Source of the DNA: Flaveria trinervia
Lineage: Eukaryota > Streptophyta > Magnoliopsida > Asterales > Asteraceae
DNA: 64,000 nt
Reading direction: 5' to 3'
Assembly: GCA_025506515.1 (NCBI GenBank)
Contig: CM046442.1
Coordinates: 111,175,991-111,239,990 of the forward strand
The position numbers were made by a program, and so were the translations under genes. This document shows, in pieces, positions 9,164 to 19,620 of the stretch (positions are counted from its first letter, which is position 1; each line of letters opens with the position of its first letter). A model generated the notes under the pieces. It saw nothing but the letters and a program-made list of their open reading frames with translations, made no database searches and was not told the DNA's origin.

Positions 9164-11168
9164 TCTTGTCTTGTATCATATGCTCCTCTGCTGACGGGGC
9201 TGAAGTGGAGGCACCTTGGTCTTGAGTTCGTTTTGTCCTCCTTTCATTCGCAGATGTGGCACCCGCAGCAGATGTATCCTCATCATCATCATCAACATCA
9301 TCATCAGCATAATCACCAGCATCAGTATCATCTCCTTGCCCATCACCATCATCATCATCATCATCACTGTCATCATCATTACCATCATCTCCATCTCCCT
9401 CTTTGATCTTTAGTGGCTCCTCTTTAGATCCTTTGAGCCTCAGCATGATGATCTTGTTGGTAGTCTCCAACTCCTCTATCCTTTTGGCTGATTGGACATG
9501 TTGCTCCTGGAGTTGAGACACCACTGAGCTCTGTGCAGCAATCTGCTGGGCCTACTGATAAATCAGCTGAGCCTGCTGAGATATCTGTTGAGATTGTGTA
9601 GCAGTAAGATCTACTAGCTGACGAATCTGGGCAGTCTTCTCGTCATCGGCTGCCAACAGCGTCAACACCATTTGGTTAAGTGCCGAGAGCTGTTCCTTAC
9701 CCCACTAGGAGGTAGAGAGGATCCAGAAGGAAAGATGGGTAAGATGACGGTCCTACTAGGTGGCTAGTGGTGGTGGTGGTGGCAGTGGTGAAGATTGGGG
9801 GTGGTATAGATAAAGGTGGTGGTGGGATGGTGAAGATTGGGGGTGGTATAGATGAAGGTGGTGGTGGAGTGGTGAGGATTGGGGGTGGTATAGATGAAGT
9901 AGATACTGTGGTGGATGGGATGGTAGTAGTGGGTGGAGTAGTGAGAGAGGTGGAAGTAGTGGTGGTGGTTATGAAGATCATCCTTCTTTTCTTCTTCTTT
10001 AACCCGTGGATGCTCCCCCTAGAACACTGCTAGACTGACCAGGAGCATACATAGGATTAGTTTTAGCCTCCCCAGACTCGCCAGGGCGTCCTCCAACCTC
10101 TTGAATACCTCGATCGGTGGCAACCACCCGGCTCCCCACAGTGCGGGTTAGAGGCTCCTCATCCGTATCCTCCTCCTCATCAAGACGAAAGTCCTGATGG
10201 AACCCTGCAGCCTCTTCTCCACCTTGGGTGGATGCTAGAGATGCTATATTAGCAGTGGGGGCCCTCGGTTGAGTGGTCCTTGCATCTCCACAATCACTGC
10301 TATCGTCGTTGTTTGGAGTCGTCTTCAAGTAGCTCTAGCTGCTCGACATTCGAATCACTGTCTACGTGACGCCATTTACACCTCCCTGGCGCCAGGTAGT
10401 CCACCTTGGCCAAATGGCCTATAAGTCTTTTACTGGGGGGCTTGACCTGCTTTCCACGGTATACCTTCATGCGACCCAGCATCGTACATCCACAATCTCC
10501 AATGCCACAGCGTCGTGGCTCTCCTTTGGCAGTGTGGGCAGCTTCTCATCAAAGATCATCTGTAAGAACCTAGGGTACATGCAGAAACCCTCTTTGCCCT
10601 TCGCCTCCAAGTTCTCTATCATATAAGAGAAAATCATGCTAGAAAAGCTGAAAGGGTGGTTTAGCACTAGTGCCATGTAGGTATTTTGAATCTTGTCCGA
10701 TAGGTCATCGAACACACCCCCACGACGCCAGGCACTTGAGGATGACGTGTGCCAAGTACATGTATTGGGGACACATGTTGCTCTTGTTGTGCACCCCTAT
10801 GTTTATATCCCCAGCGTACTTCATCCTCATGAAGCACCCTCTCACCGTCAGTGGGTGAAGTCTGGTGGGGTGGTCTGTATCATCTCCTAACCCAAGTACA
10901 CGCTGAATGTCTTCAGCCGTGATCTCTTTGTTTAAACCAAAGATAGAACTCCTTATGCGGTACGGCTCACGTGATCGATCAACCGATGCATTCTCCCAGA
11001 AGGCCTGTTGTATAGACATGTAGGGGATGCATGGTGTAAATATCGCCTTATGGATCCTTGATTGCTTGAGGAAAGCGATGATCCGTGCAAACTCGGCACC
11101 ATTCCAATTGTGGAGTCTAAGTGAGCACAGATGTTGTGCTTGGGGTTGATGGACCACTTGTCCACCAT
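9164..11168 (-). pseudogene. aORF exon 1 (element 1), frameshifted
   Basis: Start chosen at 11168 ('MVDKWSINPKHNICAHLDS'), which is conserved in the 25243 copy. The N-terminal domain (11168-10470) carries 'FARIIAFLKQSRIHKAIF', 'PYMSIQQAFWENA', 'ITAEDIQRVLGLGDD', 'VRGCFMRMKYAGDIN' and 'MYPRFLQMIFDEKLP'. This order is common in uncharacterised Asteraceae retroelement ORFs known to me by sight. It is followed by a basic linker 'YRGKQVKPPSKRLIGH', an acidic stretch (10150-10200), a Thr/Pro-rich stretch (9700-9960), a coiled-coil-like 'QLQEQHVQSAKRIEELET' (about 9465-9520) and an Asp-rich tract (9290-9400). Frameshifts fall near 11120, 10710, 10480, 10320 and 9990. An acceptor-like TTACAG directly precedes the start region. 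Confidence 0.72.
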
Positions 11169-11239
11169 CAATCTGTAACACAAAGCACATAAACATTAGC
11201 TAACCACACGACACAAAAATCAGATCAATTTAACTTTGT

Positions 11240-11480
11240 TGAATTCATTCTGGTTCACTCATGCGATTGAACCATGCGACTGTGTTCAGTCGGTTGACTT
11301 GGCATGCGACTGGATACAGTCGGGTGACTGAGTATGTGACTGAGTTCAATCAGTTGACTGAACCTACGATTGGTTCAGTCGGCTGACTGAGCTCATTCGT
11401 ATGAGCCATTCGGCCGATTGAGCCATTTGATCAGCTCAATCATGCTATTGGAGTTCATCCTGGCGTCCAGTCGCATGACC
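11240..11480 (-). repeat. Palindromic-motif cluster 1 in pol-aORF spacer (element 1)
   Basis: About ten imperfect copies of a 16-bp palindrome, TCAGTCG-NN-CGACTGA, and its variants, for example TTCAGTCGGTTGACT and TTCAGTCGGCTGACTGA. The same motif fills the family-S LTR upstream of the TATA box. A second cluster lies at 11885-12130. Confidence 0.7.
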
Positions 11481-12199
11481 CACTGTTCGGTTGACTGAGA
11501 TTCGAATTTTAACCAATTCTTGAAATTAGACGTCATGTAATGGTTCTTTAGACTCGCATCACTTGACTAATAATCTAATAACTTTAATTTTAACATTTTA
11601 CTTGGTTTAGTTAGGTTATTAGTCCATTTAGAGTTTGGTTCTTGTTTAGTCCATTTTCTTGATTTTTGGAGGCCAATCGATGGAGTTTTTGGCATGTTTA
11701 CACCGTGTTTTACCTGTATAATCAACAATGAAGGTCAAACTATGCGAATAATCAATTAATTTGGGTCAGAAGAAAATTTGGCAGAGTAACAGTAAGGAGT
11801 GCGATATTAGGGCGATTGGGGGTGATGAGTTGAATGCGAAAGACTGTGGTCCTATTTATACTGAATCTGATTTCAATCAGACAACTGGACCCATTTGCTT
11901 GGTTCATTCGGGCGAATGGACCTCAGTCGTGCGATTGGCTCAGTCGATCACATTCAGTCTGGCGACTGACTCATTCGCACATTTCCATTCGGTCGAATGG
12001 CTCATTCTGATAAGCCATTTGGGTGAATGGTCCATACTCATGTTCTATTCGGCTAATTAGTGCATGAGTATGGTCCATTCGTACTGTAGGTCCATACTCA
12101 TGGTCCAGTCGTGCGATTGGAGCATACTCATGATTTTGACTTTATGACCATTTCTCACTCAACCCTGTTTAACCTTTGATTAAACTTTATGTGCATTTG

Positions 12200-12345
12200 A
12201 TCATCTCAGACATGATCATTTTAACTTGAAAATCTTTTGACCACCTCAGACGTGATCCTTTTAAACAAATTTGTCACCTCAGACGCGACTGATTTTATCG
12301 TTGAAAAGTACGTGTGGTCACCTTAGACGTGACCCTTTTATATGA
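12200..12345 (-). repeat. Short dispersed repeat of CACCTCAGACGTGA type
   Basis: Four to five imperfect copies at intervals of about 35-45 bp of a unit like CACCTCAGACGTGATCC, alternating with TTTTA-rich linkers. The homologous spacer has the same array at about 26280-26415. Confidence 0.55.
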
Positions 12346-12919
12346 TTAACTTCCTTACTGTATTCCATGACGTAGTCCGATATTAAACAAACTGAATTGA
12401 CTAAATTGAAATAAAATAAAAGACTTAAACTGAAATACAAAACTAAATTTGTTTTTGACTTTTTGTGTGAGGTATAAATCCTAAGATAGAAATCTAATAG
12501 CTTCGGTTCCGGCATAGGCAGCTTCAATTACTTTTGACCATAACTGAACCGATTCAAATTGGAATCATACAGGAAAGTCAAATCATTTGGGACATGTTAT
12601 CAACAACTTTTGATGCTCAATTCTTGTTTTTCATCTAGAGTCGTTAGCAAGTTTAGGAAATCATACTAGTACTATTAGATACCACCTTGATGTGGACATT
12701 CAAGAATTGCAACCATGATGATTGTCAGTATACTGATCCTCTTAAATCCATACATAGACTTTTGACACAGATTGGTGATAGTTTAGGTTTGATTATTTCA
12801 ACAGACATTTGTGGATCTCACACTTATATGGTAGTCAACATTCCTCAGGAGATTTTTGAGCGGTCTCAGGGTAATTTTCAAGAAGAAACTATTCTTAGAA
12901 GTTTAAGAGAGAAGCCAAG

Positions 12920-12953
12920 CCTCAGGTCAGTGTCACCGCATAGTGGAGAGGCG
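12920..12953 (-). other. Hairpin motif, upstream paralogue (element 1 spacer)
   Basis: On the plus strand it reads CCTCAGGTCAGTGTCACCGC and continues to GAGAGGCG. It closely resembles the core of the stem-loop 42 bp further on. CCTC/GAGG arms and a GGTG/CAC apical pair are visible. It has no long outer stem. Confidence 0.5.
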
Positions 12954-12979
12954 GCAAACTACAATGAAGTCTAGAATAT

Positions 12980-13038
12980 ATAGGTTATGCTTATCCTCAG
13001 GTCGGTGCCACCGCACAGTAGAGAGGCGCATAACCTAT
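12980..13038 (-). other. 59-nt conserved stem-loop in spacer (element 1)
   Basis: The outer arms ATAGGTTATGC and GCATAACCTAT form a perfect 11-bp inverted repeat. Inside, CCTC/GAGG and CGGTG-G-CACCG form further stems. The homologous position in the second spacer (27059-27117) has the same length and arms. This looks like a folded RNA signal. I do not recognise it as a known family. Confidence 0.6.
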
Positions 13039-13582
13039 CTTCTTATTTGAGCAATTTTAATCTTTTTGCACAGTTGTCACCGACAACATAAGTTATTAGT
13101 TTGATTGCTTTTGTTCATATTTTGGTCTTACGCACATATTTGTGGCGTTTAATATGCTCGTCACCCATTATTGGAATTTGTTTATTGTGTTAACAAGGGA
13201 TAAGATGTTAACCCACAACTTGTTAAATAACTTAGTTTGTTCTTGAGATCACCAATAAGGTTTAATCGTCTATTGTGTTGAATCTACCGACATATCATCT
13301 GTGGTCTAACAACCTCTAGGTCTACGTTCGTTGTGTTACCTTAGTACTAGCTAGTCTTGCTATCATTTTTTCTTTTATATTGCTCAGACTACACAGACTT
13401 ATATTTTGAACTTCGCATCTTATTTTATTTAATCTTTTAAAGTCCCAAGTGATTTGAACCTATGTACTATCATTTTCCAAAGTCATTGAATCAGTATCAC
13501 AGATACGATCTACTTTTTATCAGCCAGCCTCTCTTTCTCCCTAGTTTCTTTTCTTTTTTTGTTAATGTTACTAACTGACCTA

Positions 13583-13593
13583 TTCTCCCCCTA
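13583..13593 (-). promoter_or_regulatory. Internal polypurine-tract-like site (element 1)
   Basis: Plus-strand TTCTCCCCCTAAAA, read as TTTTAGGGGGAGAA, lies about 150 bp downstream of the pol stop. The same tract sits at 27671-27683. Extra purine tracts upstream of the 3' LTR are reported for Sireviruses. Whether this one primes synthesis is unknown. Confidence 0.4.
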
Positions 13594-13728
13594 AAATTCT
13601 AAAACCGTAACCGACTTACGCATTTTAGGATTTTAATAGGCGACCGAATAACATTAATGTGATTAAGCTACTTAAACAAAATAAAATTAAAAATAAAATT
13701 AAAAGACAGATGGACAGTACGCATCGGA

Positions 13729-14768
13729 CTACACATGGTCATCATCGGGAAGTACATCACTTTTCTTTTTAACGCCGTTGACCTCTAACAGATATAGAAA
13801 ATGTGGTTTGTTAAAAGCCTTTGTATAGAGGTCAGCACGTTGAAAATCAGTATTTATTTTAATCACATCGATTAAGTTCTTTTCAAAGCAATAAAGCGAT
13901 ATTTTATACCGATGTGTTTGGTCTTAGGATGTTGGACCGCATTTTTAGTTACTTCAATCGCAACAGAGTTATCAACAAAAATAGGAGTAGAAGAGAATTT
14001 CAAACCGTAGTCCTGCATTTGTTGTTGAATCCATATGATTTGTGAATAGCAACTTGCGGCAGCAACTTGCGGCAGCAACTTGCGCAGCAACTTGCGGCAG
14101 CAACTTGCGGCAGCAACTTGCGGCAGCAACTTGCGGTAGCAACGTATTTAGCTTCACATGTTGACAAGGCAACTGAGGTCTGCTTCTTACACTGCCAGGT
14201 CACTAATCTCCTCCCAAATAATTGGCATCCCATTAATGTAGACTTGTAGTTCATCTTGCAGCCACCATAAGCCGAGTCACTATACGATGTCCGCTCAAAG
14301 TCATCGTCATGAGGATACCACAACCCAAGTGTTGGAGTACCCTTCAGATAACGAAAAATCCTTTTGACCCCTATCAGATGGTTAACTTTCGGCTTTGCCT
14401 CATATCTTGAACATAACATGTCGCGTACATAATATTAGGTCTTGAGGCAGTGAGGTACATGAGAGATCCAATCATACCTCGGTACATAGTGGCATGGACC
14501 AGATGACCATTCTTGTCGGGTGCTACATCATGGTTTGTAGCAAGTGGAGTCCCAACTGCGGAAGCATTCTCCATGTCAAACCGACTGAGGATATCTCCTA
14601 CATACTAGATCTGATGTAGGAAAATCCCTTTTGGTGTCTAATCCACCTATAACCCGAGAAAGAATTTCATCTCTCCCATGGCACTCATCTCAAACTCAGC
14701 CTTCATTACTGCTTCAAACTCTTTACATAGATCTTCGTTCTTTGAACCGAAGATTATGTCATTGACAT
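13729..14768 (-). pseudogene. pol: Partial copia pol: RT end and RNase H (element 1)
   Basis: The 3' end of the element 1 pol gene. It begins at the LTR junction within the YVDD codons of RT (read here as Y-V-N-D). It passes through 'EFEMSAMGE' thumb sequence, 'GMIGSLMYLTASRPNIMYATC' (about 14400-14500), and the RNase H segment 'VKRIFRYLKGTPTLGLWYP' and 'WQCKKQTSVALSTCEAKYVA'. A 13-bp repeat expansion at 14048-14142 disrupts the RNase H just after the Glu motif, and frame shifts follow. The upstream two thirds of pol are absent at this point. Confidence 0.85.
14048..14142 (-). repeat. 13-bp minisatellite inside RNase H
   Basis: Seven tandem copies, one shortened to 12 bp, of GCAGCAACTTGCG. 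The corresponding place in the other pol copy (about 28160-28175) has a single related sequence. Because 13 is not a multiple of three, the expansion produces a shifting Cys/Arg/Leu-rich translation. Confidence 0.9.
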
Positions 14769-15506
14769 TGTTTGGATCTGGTATTTGAACGAAATACCTA
14801 CTGATTAACATGTAAACCAAACCAAATAGGGCAGAATCCTATTTGATTGGTGATCCAATGAGTGAGAACACACGTAGAAACAATAATGTATTGAATCTAA
14901 CGTCAAGAATCGATTAAGAATCGATCTAATGCGATCTATGAACTTGGAGTATGATCTTAGAGGTCTTTGGACGGCTAGGGTACGTCTAGAGTCGAAGTGT
15001 GTATTGTTCTTCTATTTTTCCACGAATTAGGTGGTATTTATAGGTTAGGATTGCTCATTTGGGCGATTGAACCATTAGCATGGTTCATTCCTGCGATTGA
15101 GCCATGCGGTGGATCCACTTGCATGCCTAAGTTTTCAGTCATGCGACTGAGTCAGTCTCATGAAGTTGTTCAGGCGTATGGACTATTTAGGCACATGGAC
15201 ACTCAATCGCATGGCCATTTGGACGCATGACCACTATTGGGGCGCATGGTCCAGTCAGACGCATGAGAACTTCACTTAACCAAGTTTAAATGTATTCATT
15301 ATTATAAAATTATGCATATCAATTCAAACAATCACAAACCTATATAATCCAGTCAATATGTGCTACACAACTCATTAATGAAATATTAAACATTATAAAT
15401 CACAATCAAACATTCTCATTTCATTAAGTACCCAAACATTACATAAGCGTAAGACATTCAAGACATATTACATTAAGATCCAAATCTAGGTACATATGTA
15501 TCAACA
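14769..15506 (-). repeat. Diverged family-S LTR, 3' LTR of element 2
   Basis: A 738-bp LTR; on the plus strand it runs from TGTTTGGATCTGG to GTATCAACA. It is alignable with the outer LTRs but clearly more divergent, with many substitutions and indels throughout. It keeps the TATA box (15036-15042) and fewer palindromes. A polypurine tract lies on its right. Its left edge interrupts the element 1 RT gene. Confidence 0.85.
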
Positions 15507-15519
15507 AACTCCCCCTTGG
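15507..15519 (-). promoter_or_regulatory. Polypurine tract (element 2)
   Basis: AACTCCCCCTTGG on the plus strand, identical to the tract at 7807-7819. Confidence 0.8.
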
Positions 15520-15531
15520 ACCTAGATCTAT

Positions 15532-15992
15532 CTATCGTCTTACCTTCTTCATAACCTCCTCATACTTCTTGTACTTTTCCTCTCTTGTGACTCCTGCATG
15601 TATTTCAAATGCAAAGCAGAGTCATATAACATTTTGGAATTGGAGGGCTTGTACAATATCCTGCGTGTCATAGAACAGTGGCTACTTGTATAGAGTGTAG
15701 ACGTCGTTAGCTGACAAGTTGGTAAGCCACATCGGGTCGAATACCCTGATAGTATCCATTTTGCCCTCTTTGTTTAGAAGCATGACAGCTTCCCCTGTTC
15801 TCCAATCATAGTACCACTATTTGAAGTGAGGAGTGAAGTCCTGTGGCATTTCCCGTAGAGGAATCTTTGACATTTTTCATGGAGGACTCCACTTCAGCAC
15901 TATCTTTGGCTTTCCAGTTATGGGATCAACTTCAGAACATCTGATATACCTCGTAGGTTGTTGAGGTTGAAGTTGACCCACCTGGTGTGGTA
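15532..15992 (-). pseudogene. aORF C-terminus (element 2), separated by element N
   Basis: The last part of the element 2 extra protein, ending in a 'VMKKVRR' stop 12 bp from the polypurine tract. It carries the equivalent of the 'VFDPxWLTNLSADDVY' block at about 15690-15750. It is directly adjacent to the left CTCTT duplication of element N; the rest of the gene resumes at 22373. Stops and shifts are present (near 15690 and 15870). Confidence 0.7.
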
Positions 15993-15997
15993 CTCTT
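15993..15997. repeat. Target-site duplication CTCTT, left
   Basis: CTCTT immediately left of the element N LTR. The identical CTCTT is at 22368-22372. Confidence 0.9.
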
Positions 15998-16514
15998 TGA
16001 CAGGATCAGCGATCACAAGTTTGATGTATTAGAGTTCAAAGCAGCGGAATAAGAACAGGAATTAGACAAATTGTAGCAAGAAATCGATACTTGTATGCAT
16101 TAAGAGCACATACGGTTATAGTGAGAGAATATATTTCTGATTCAAGGAATGTTTATAGGTATGGAATATTTCTGATCAAATCATTCAATTATTATAATAG
16201 GTTGACACTCCTTATATAGAATGCAATCGCTGCTGTTATCACGGGAAAGTGACAACTGGCAGATCTAATACAAAAATAACTAACTCTTAACAAACTACTG
16301 AAATGTTCACAACTATTGAGAACATATCAGAGTGTTAAGTACAAAAGAAGAAACTACTGAAACTACAACGACTGAAGAACAAGCTCTTCAGTTGTTTTAC
16401 AAAACTACTGATAAATATAAAACAACTGATGAGCACAACAACTGAAGAAGTATTCTTCAGCTGTTGTGTCAAACTACTGAAAAGATGAAACATTAAACTA
16501 CTGAAAGGTAAACC

Positions 16515-16553
16515 GTCACAACTACTGAAGAAGACCTCTTCAGCTGTTGTGAC
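16515..16553 (-). other. 39-bp palindrome in family-T LTR
   Basis: An inverted repeat opening with GTCACAAC and closing with GTTGTGAC. About 16 of 19 positions per arm can pair. It is conserved at 22037-22075, 48287-48325, 55310-55348 and 62803-62841. Confidence 0.75.
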
Positions 16554-16569
16554 AACGTCTGATACTTTG

Positions 16570-16755
16570 GTCTTCAGCACTTGTGTCTTCAGACTTTGTC
16601 TTCAGCACTTGTCTTCAGACTTTGTCTTCAGCACTTGTCTTCAGACTTTGTCTTCAGCACTTGTCTTCAGACTTTGTCTTCAGCACTTGTCTTTAGACTT
16701 TGTCTTGAGCACTTGTCTTCAGACTTTGTCTTCAGCACTTGTCTTCAGACTTTGT
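16570..16755 (-). repeat. Alternating 13-bp minisatellite in LTR
   Basis: Two half-units alternate: CTTCAGCACTTGT and CTTCAGACTTTGT, giving a 26-bp period and about seven pairs. Occasional half-units are 15 bp. Copy number differs between the two LTRs of the same element (compare 22092-22265). Confidence 0.9.
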
Positions 16756-16858
16756 AATCAGCTGTTGTCTTCAGCTGTTGTGGTCTTCAGTAGTTGTTGT
16801 GACGTCTGTGGGACTTAAAGGTTTTTCTGATCCGGCTCATTGGTTCTTTTGGTCCAAA

Positions 16859-16872
16859 AACTCCCCCTGAAC
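16859..16872 (-). promoter_or_regulatory. Polypurine tract (element N)
   Basis: Plus-strand AACTCCCCCTGAACC, read GGTTCAGGGGGAGTT. The same context (TGCATTGGTTCAGGGGGAGT) precedes the LTR at 62392. Confidence 0.8.
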
Positions 16873-17075
16873 CAATGCAGCCAAAACCTTTAACTTTATT
16901 GAGGTCCCACTATTGTTGGCAGAATGGTTGGTCTTTTTCCTTCTTGATCAGTTGAGAAGATGACCCATATAAGCACTGGCCTGGAAATGAGTCTCTGATG
17001 ATTTGGTTGGCAAAGTATGGATGGGAACTCTATATTGGGGACTTGGACACTGAGCTGTTCCCCCATCCATGAGAC

Positions 17076-19620
17076 TCACTTCCCTATGATGAGTCTGTAC
17101 GACTCTCTTGTGTAGGCCTCAAGGAAGGTGATTTGTTCCTCCATGGTTAGCTCTTCAGCACCTCCTTCAAACAATGATTCAGGCCCATAATACTCAGACA
17201 GGTATTTGGTCTGTTTCCCATTCTTTAGCTCCACAGTTGTTATTATTCTGTAAGCGAACTCATCCGGGTGATTACCCTCTAGGAACAACTGGAGCTCATT
17301 TTTCCTGACTTCCTCAAGCCTCTTGTAAACTAACCCCTTTTTCACTATTTTGTTTTCCAGCATCTTCTGAGGGGTTAGATTAGCTTTGTAGGCTTTCTTG
17401 AAGTCCTCTAGGATTTCCCAGGGTGAAACTACAAAGACCAGAGAGATCACTTCATCTACGATCTTTTTCACCTGGCCAATGTATCTCTGAGGTATGTTTT
17501 TCTTATGAATTCTGTGAGAGACCCTGGGATCAGGCCAAATCCTCACTCTTTCCTTTTGATATTGAAAGGTATGCTTGAGAGTGTAAAGTCTGAGGGCTTG
17601 CTTCTTCATATTGATGATAGAAGATGTGGCTGCATAAGCTTTGTCAACTCTCTCAGCAATTCCTCATCATGCTGTTTATGAAGCTCTTCTTCTTCTAGCT
17701 TCACTTTAACCATTTGTCTTTGGAATTCAGGAGTAATTGCTGAGGAGTGACTTGTGCCCTTAGGCAACTGAATCACAGCTGAGAGTGGCAGCCTATCTTC
17801 ATCATCTTCTTCATCATCTTCTAGCCTCAATACCCTTCTCTTCTTCTTCAAGGGTATATCATCGGCTATGGGTTTTGAGGGTAAGGGAGTTGGTTTTGAA
17901 GAAAGAGGATGTTTGGTGTTAGGCTTAGAGATTGGTTTGGAGATTTGAGGGGTAGGCAGTGTTTGAGTGGGTGGAAGGAAGGTTGATCCAGCATCTTTGT
18001 AGTAAGTTTCGCCTTTGTAAGTTTAGCCATTTCCAACCTTTTACCAGCCCCAGCCTCATCAAGGGCTTCAACAATAATCCCTTGTGGAATTGCTCAGACA
18101 GACAGATTCTGGTGGCTATAGCCAGAATACTGTCCCTGGTCCACGCACGAATCTCCATTAACGATCTTCCTAAGTATTTGCAATGAAGCGGATCATTATC
18201 TCCAATCTCTCTTTTTCAAGAGCATCATACCCAGCCCATCGGGTTTGAATCTCTTGCACTTCCAACCTTCTGATCTCACTATCCAATGTGGCTGTATCAA
18301 ACCCTTGCCTGAAGAGTTGTTCAATTATTTTATCCATGGATCGGCTGTGTGTAGTGTCAGCTTCTTTTACCAGCTCTTCCAAGGATTTGTCTTCAGTAGG
18401 TTGATCCTCAGCACTTTTCTTGCGCTTGTAAGTGAGCAGTGGTTGCTTTTCTTTCTCCTCCTCTTGGGCTTGCTTCTCTTCCTTCTTTTCCTCTGTTCTT
18501 TTCCTCTTTTCTTTCACTGCAGTACTCTCCCCCTTTTTGGATGCATTGGAGGAAGGGGTTTGTACCGCAGAAAGTGTCTTTTGCATAGCAGCATCAATCA
18601 AGGGTTGTAAAGTTGAGGAAAGCCTCTCATCAATGGCTTTAGTCACAATATCAGTGATTATGGGTGTGATGAGAGGGAGGAATTTTGAAGTACAGCACCT
18701 ATTTGCTCAGGAGGGTTCTGTTCCTGAGAAATAGGGCCTGAAGCAGAGGCAGGTGGCTGAGTTTGGAGTGGCTCAGTGTTTGGGGAACCTTCAACAGAAG
18801 GTGCCATCTGTGGGTTGGTGGAGGCAGATGGTCTTTCTCCTTGTGAGAGTTGGTCAAGTAGGTTTTGCAGCCTACTGACTTTCTCTTCAAGGATTGTGTT
18901 CTGGGCAAGAACATCATAGAAAAAGCCCAGGTCATTATAAGCCGAAGCTGAATCATCTGACCTCCTGCTTGGAGTAGGATTGACATGCACTGGGTGTAGA
19001 CCAGTTGTTGCATGTGCCCCTTTTGCTTGGTACTGGGGACTTCCAACCTCAGGACAATGTCCATCATCGGCTGTTGCCTCTAGTGAGGTCTTAGCAATGT
19101 TACCAGCCTCATTCTGATCATGTGCTGATTCAGAAGAGGTGGCAGCCTCACTAGATATTCTAAGCTCCTTATCTACACACAGGAGATAGAAGTGGTAAAC
19201 CCCTGTGTTGTGGGTTCTGAATTGCACTGTGTTCCTCCCCCTCAATTGTAGAGGTGTTCCCAGTAGTAAGAGGTTTCTGGGAAGGGGTGAGGAGTGCAGT
19301 TGAGTCAGCACTTGTGCAACTATGAAAGTTGGGTTGTGAGGGGCGGTTGTATGGGGTGAAGGGATAGAAGCAGTGTGCACCTGGGGAGGTTGGTGCTCTT
19401 CAATGGCAATCCCCTCAAGTGAGGAAGATCCCAGATATGTAGGTACCCCTTGTGTCGTTGCTGCAGGCTCCTGTTGAGAGGAAGCCTGAGCGGCTATGGC
19501 TGGAAGAGTCATTGTATCCACTAGGGGGTTTGGACTAGTCGATATATCCTGCGTTTGTGTTGCAGGGGCATCCTCAGGGGACTCAATTCCCTGAGTAGCT
19601 GTTTTGGGTTTCTTAAGCAC
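17076..19620 (-). pseudogene. Extra ORF (envelope-like position) of element N, frameshifted
   Basis: A Ser/Thr/Pro/Gln-rich segment (18658-19620) is followed by a Lys/Glu-rich coiled-coil-like segment with 'RKRTEEKKEEKQAQEEEKEK' (about 18450-18530). Next come 'RRLEVQEIQTRWAGYDALEKE' (about 18200-18270) and a Glu/Asp-rich segment (17606-17851). A better conserved C-terminal domain (17076-17609) reads 'RYIGQVKKIVDEVISL', 'NELQLFLEGNHPDEFAYRI' and 'YLSEYYGPESLFEGG'. Frames change near 18650, 18165-17855 and 17607. No signal peptide or transmembrane stretch is seen, so a true envelope role is doubtful. The upstream end is joined directly to gag sequence near 19630. It differs from the family-S aORF in its motifs. 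Confidence 0.65.

Larger units (their letters stand above)
11197..13728 (-). other. Non-coding spacer between pol and aORF (element 1)
   Basis: About 2.5 kb without any supportable coding frame. It is homologous along its length to 25260-27831. It contains two clusters of the 16-bp palindrome (11240-11480 and 11885-12130), a CAGACGTGACC-type short repeat (12200-12345, several copies of CACCTCAGACGTGA), a pair of related hairpins (12920-12953 and 12980-13038), and a purine tract near 13583. Conservation of these non-coding signals in both copies is the notable point. It could be a long leader for aORF expression. Confidence 0.65.
15998..16857 (-). repeat. Family-T LTR, 3' LTR of element N
   Basis: About 860 bp; on the plus strand from TGACAGGATCAGCG to TTTTGGTCCA. 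It contains a minus-strand TATATAA (16212-16218), three CTGAAG/CTTCAG hairpins (16368-16398, 16435-16470, 16515-16553) and the 13-bp minisatellite (16570-16755). Its right terminus has lost the usual CA of TCCAACA, so the last bases are approximate. Confidence 0.88.

Noticed and set aside
9767..10033. Gly/Val-rich frame on the plus strand
   Set aside because: Antisense of the Thr/Pro-rich part of the aORF; low complexity only.
16549..16818. Repeating Leu/Ser/Phe frame, also at 22103-22327, 47831-48247 and 54769-55314
   Set aside because: A translation of the 26-bp LTR minisatellite. All three frames are open because the unit lacks stops, so this is not a gene.
17076..19620. True viral envelope gene
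   Set aside because: Position fits the Sirevirus envelope-like ORF, but no signal peptide, cleavage site or membrane segment is visible, so no envelope function is claimed.
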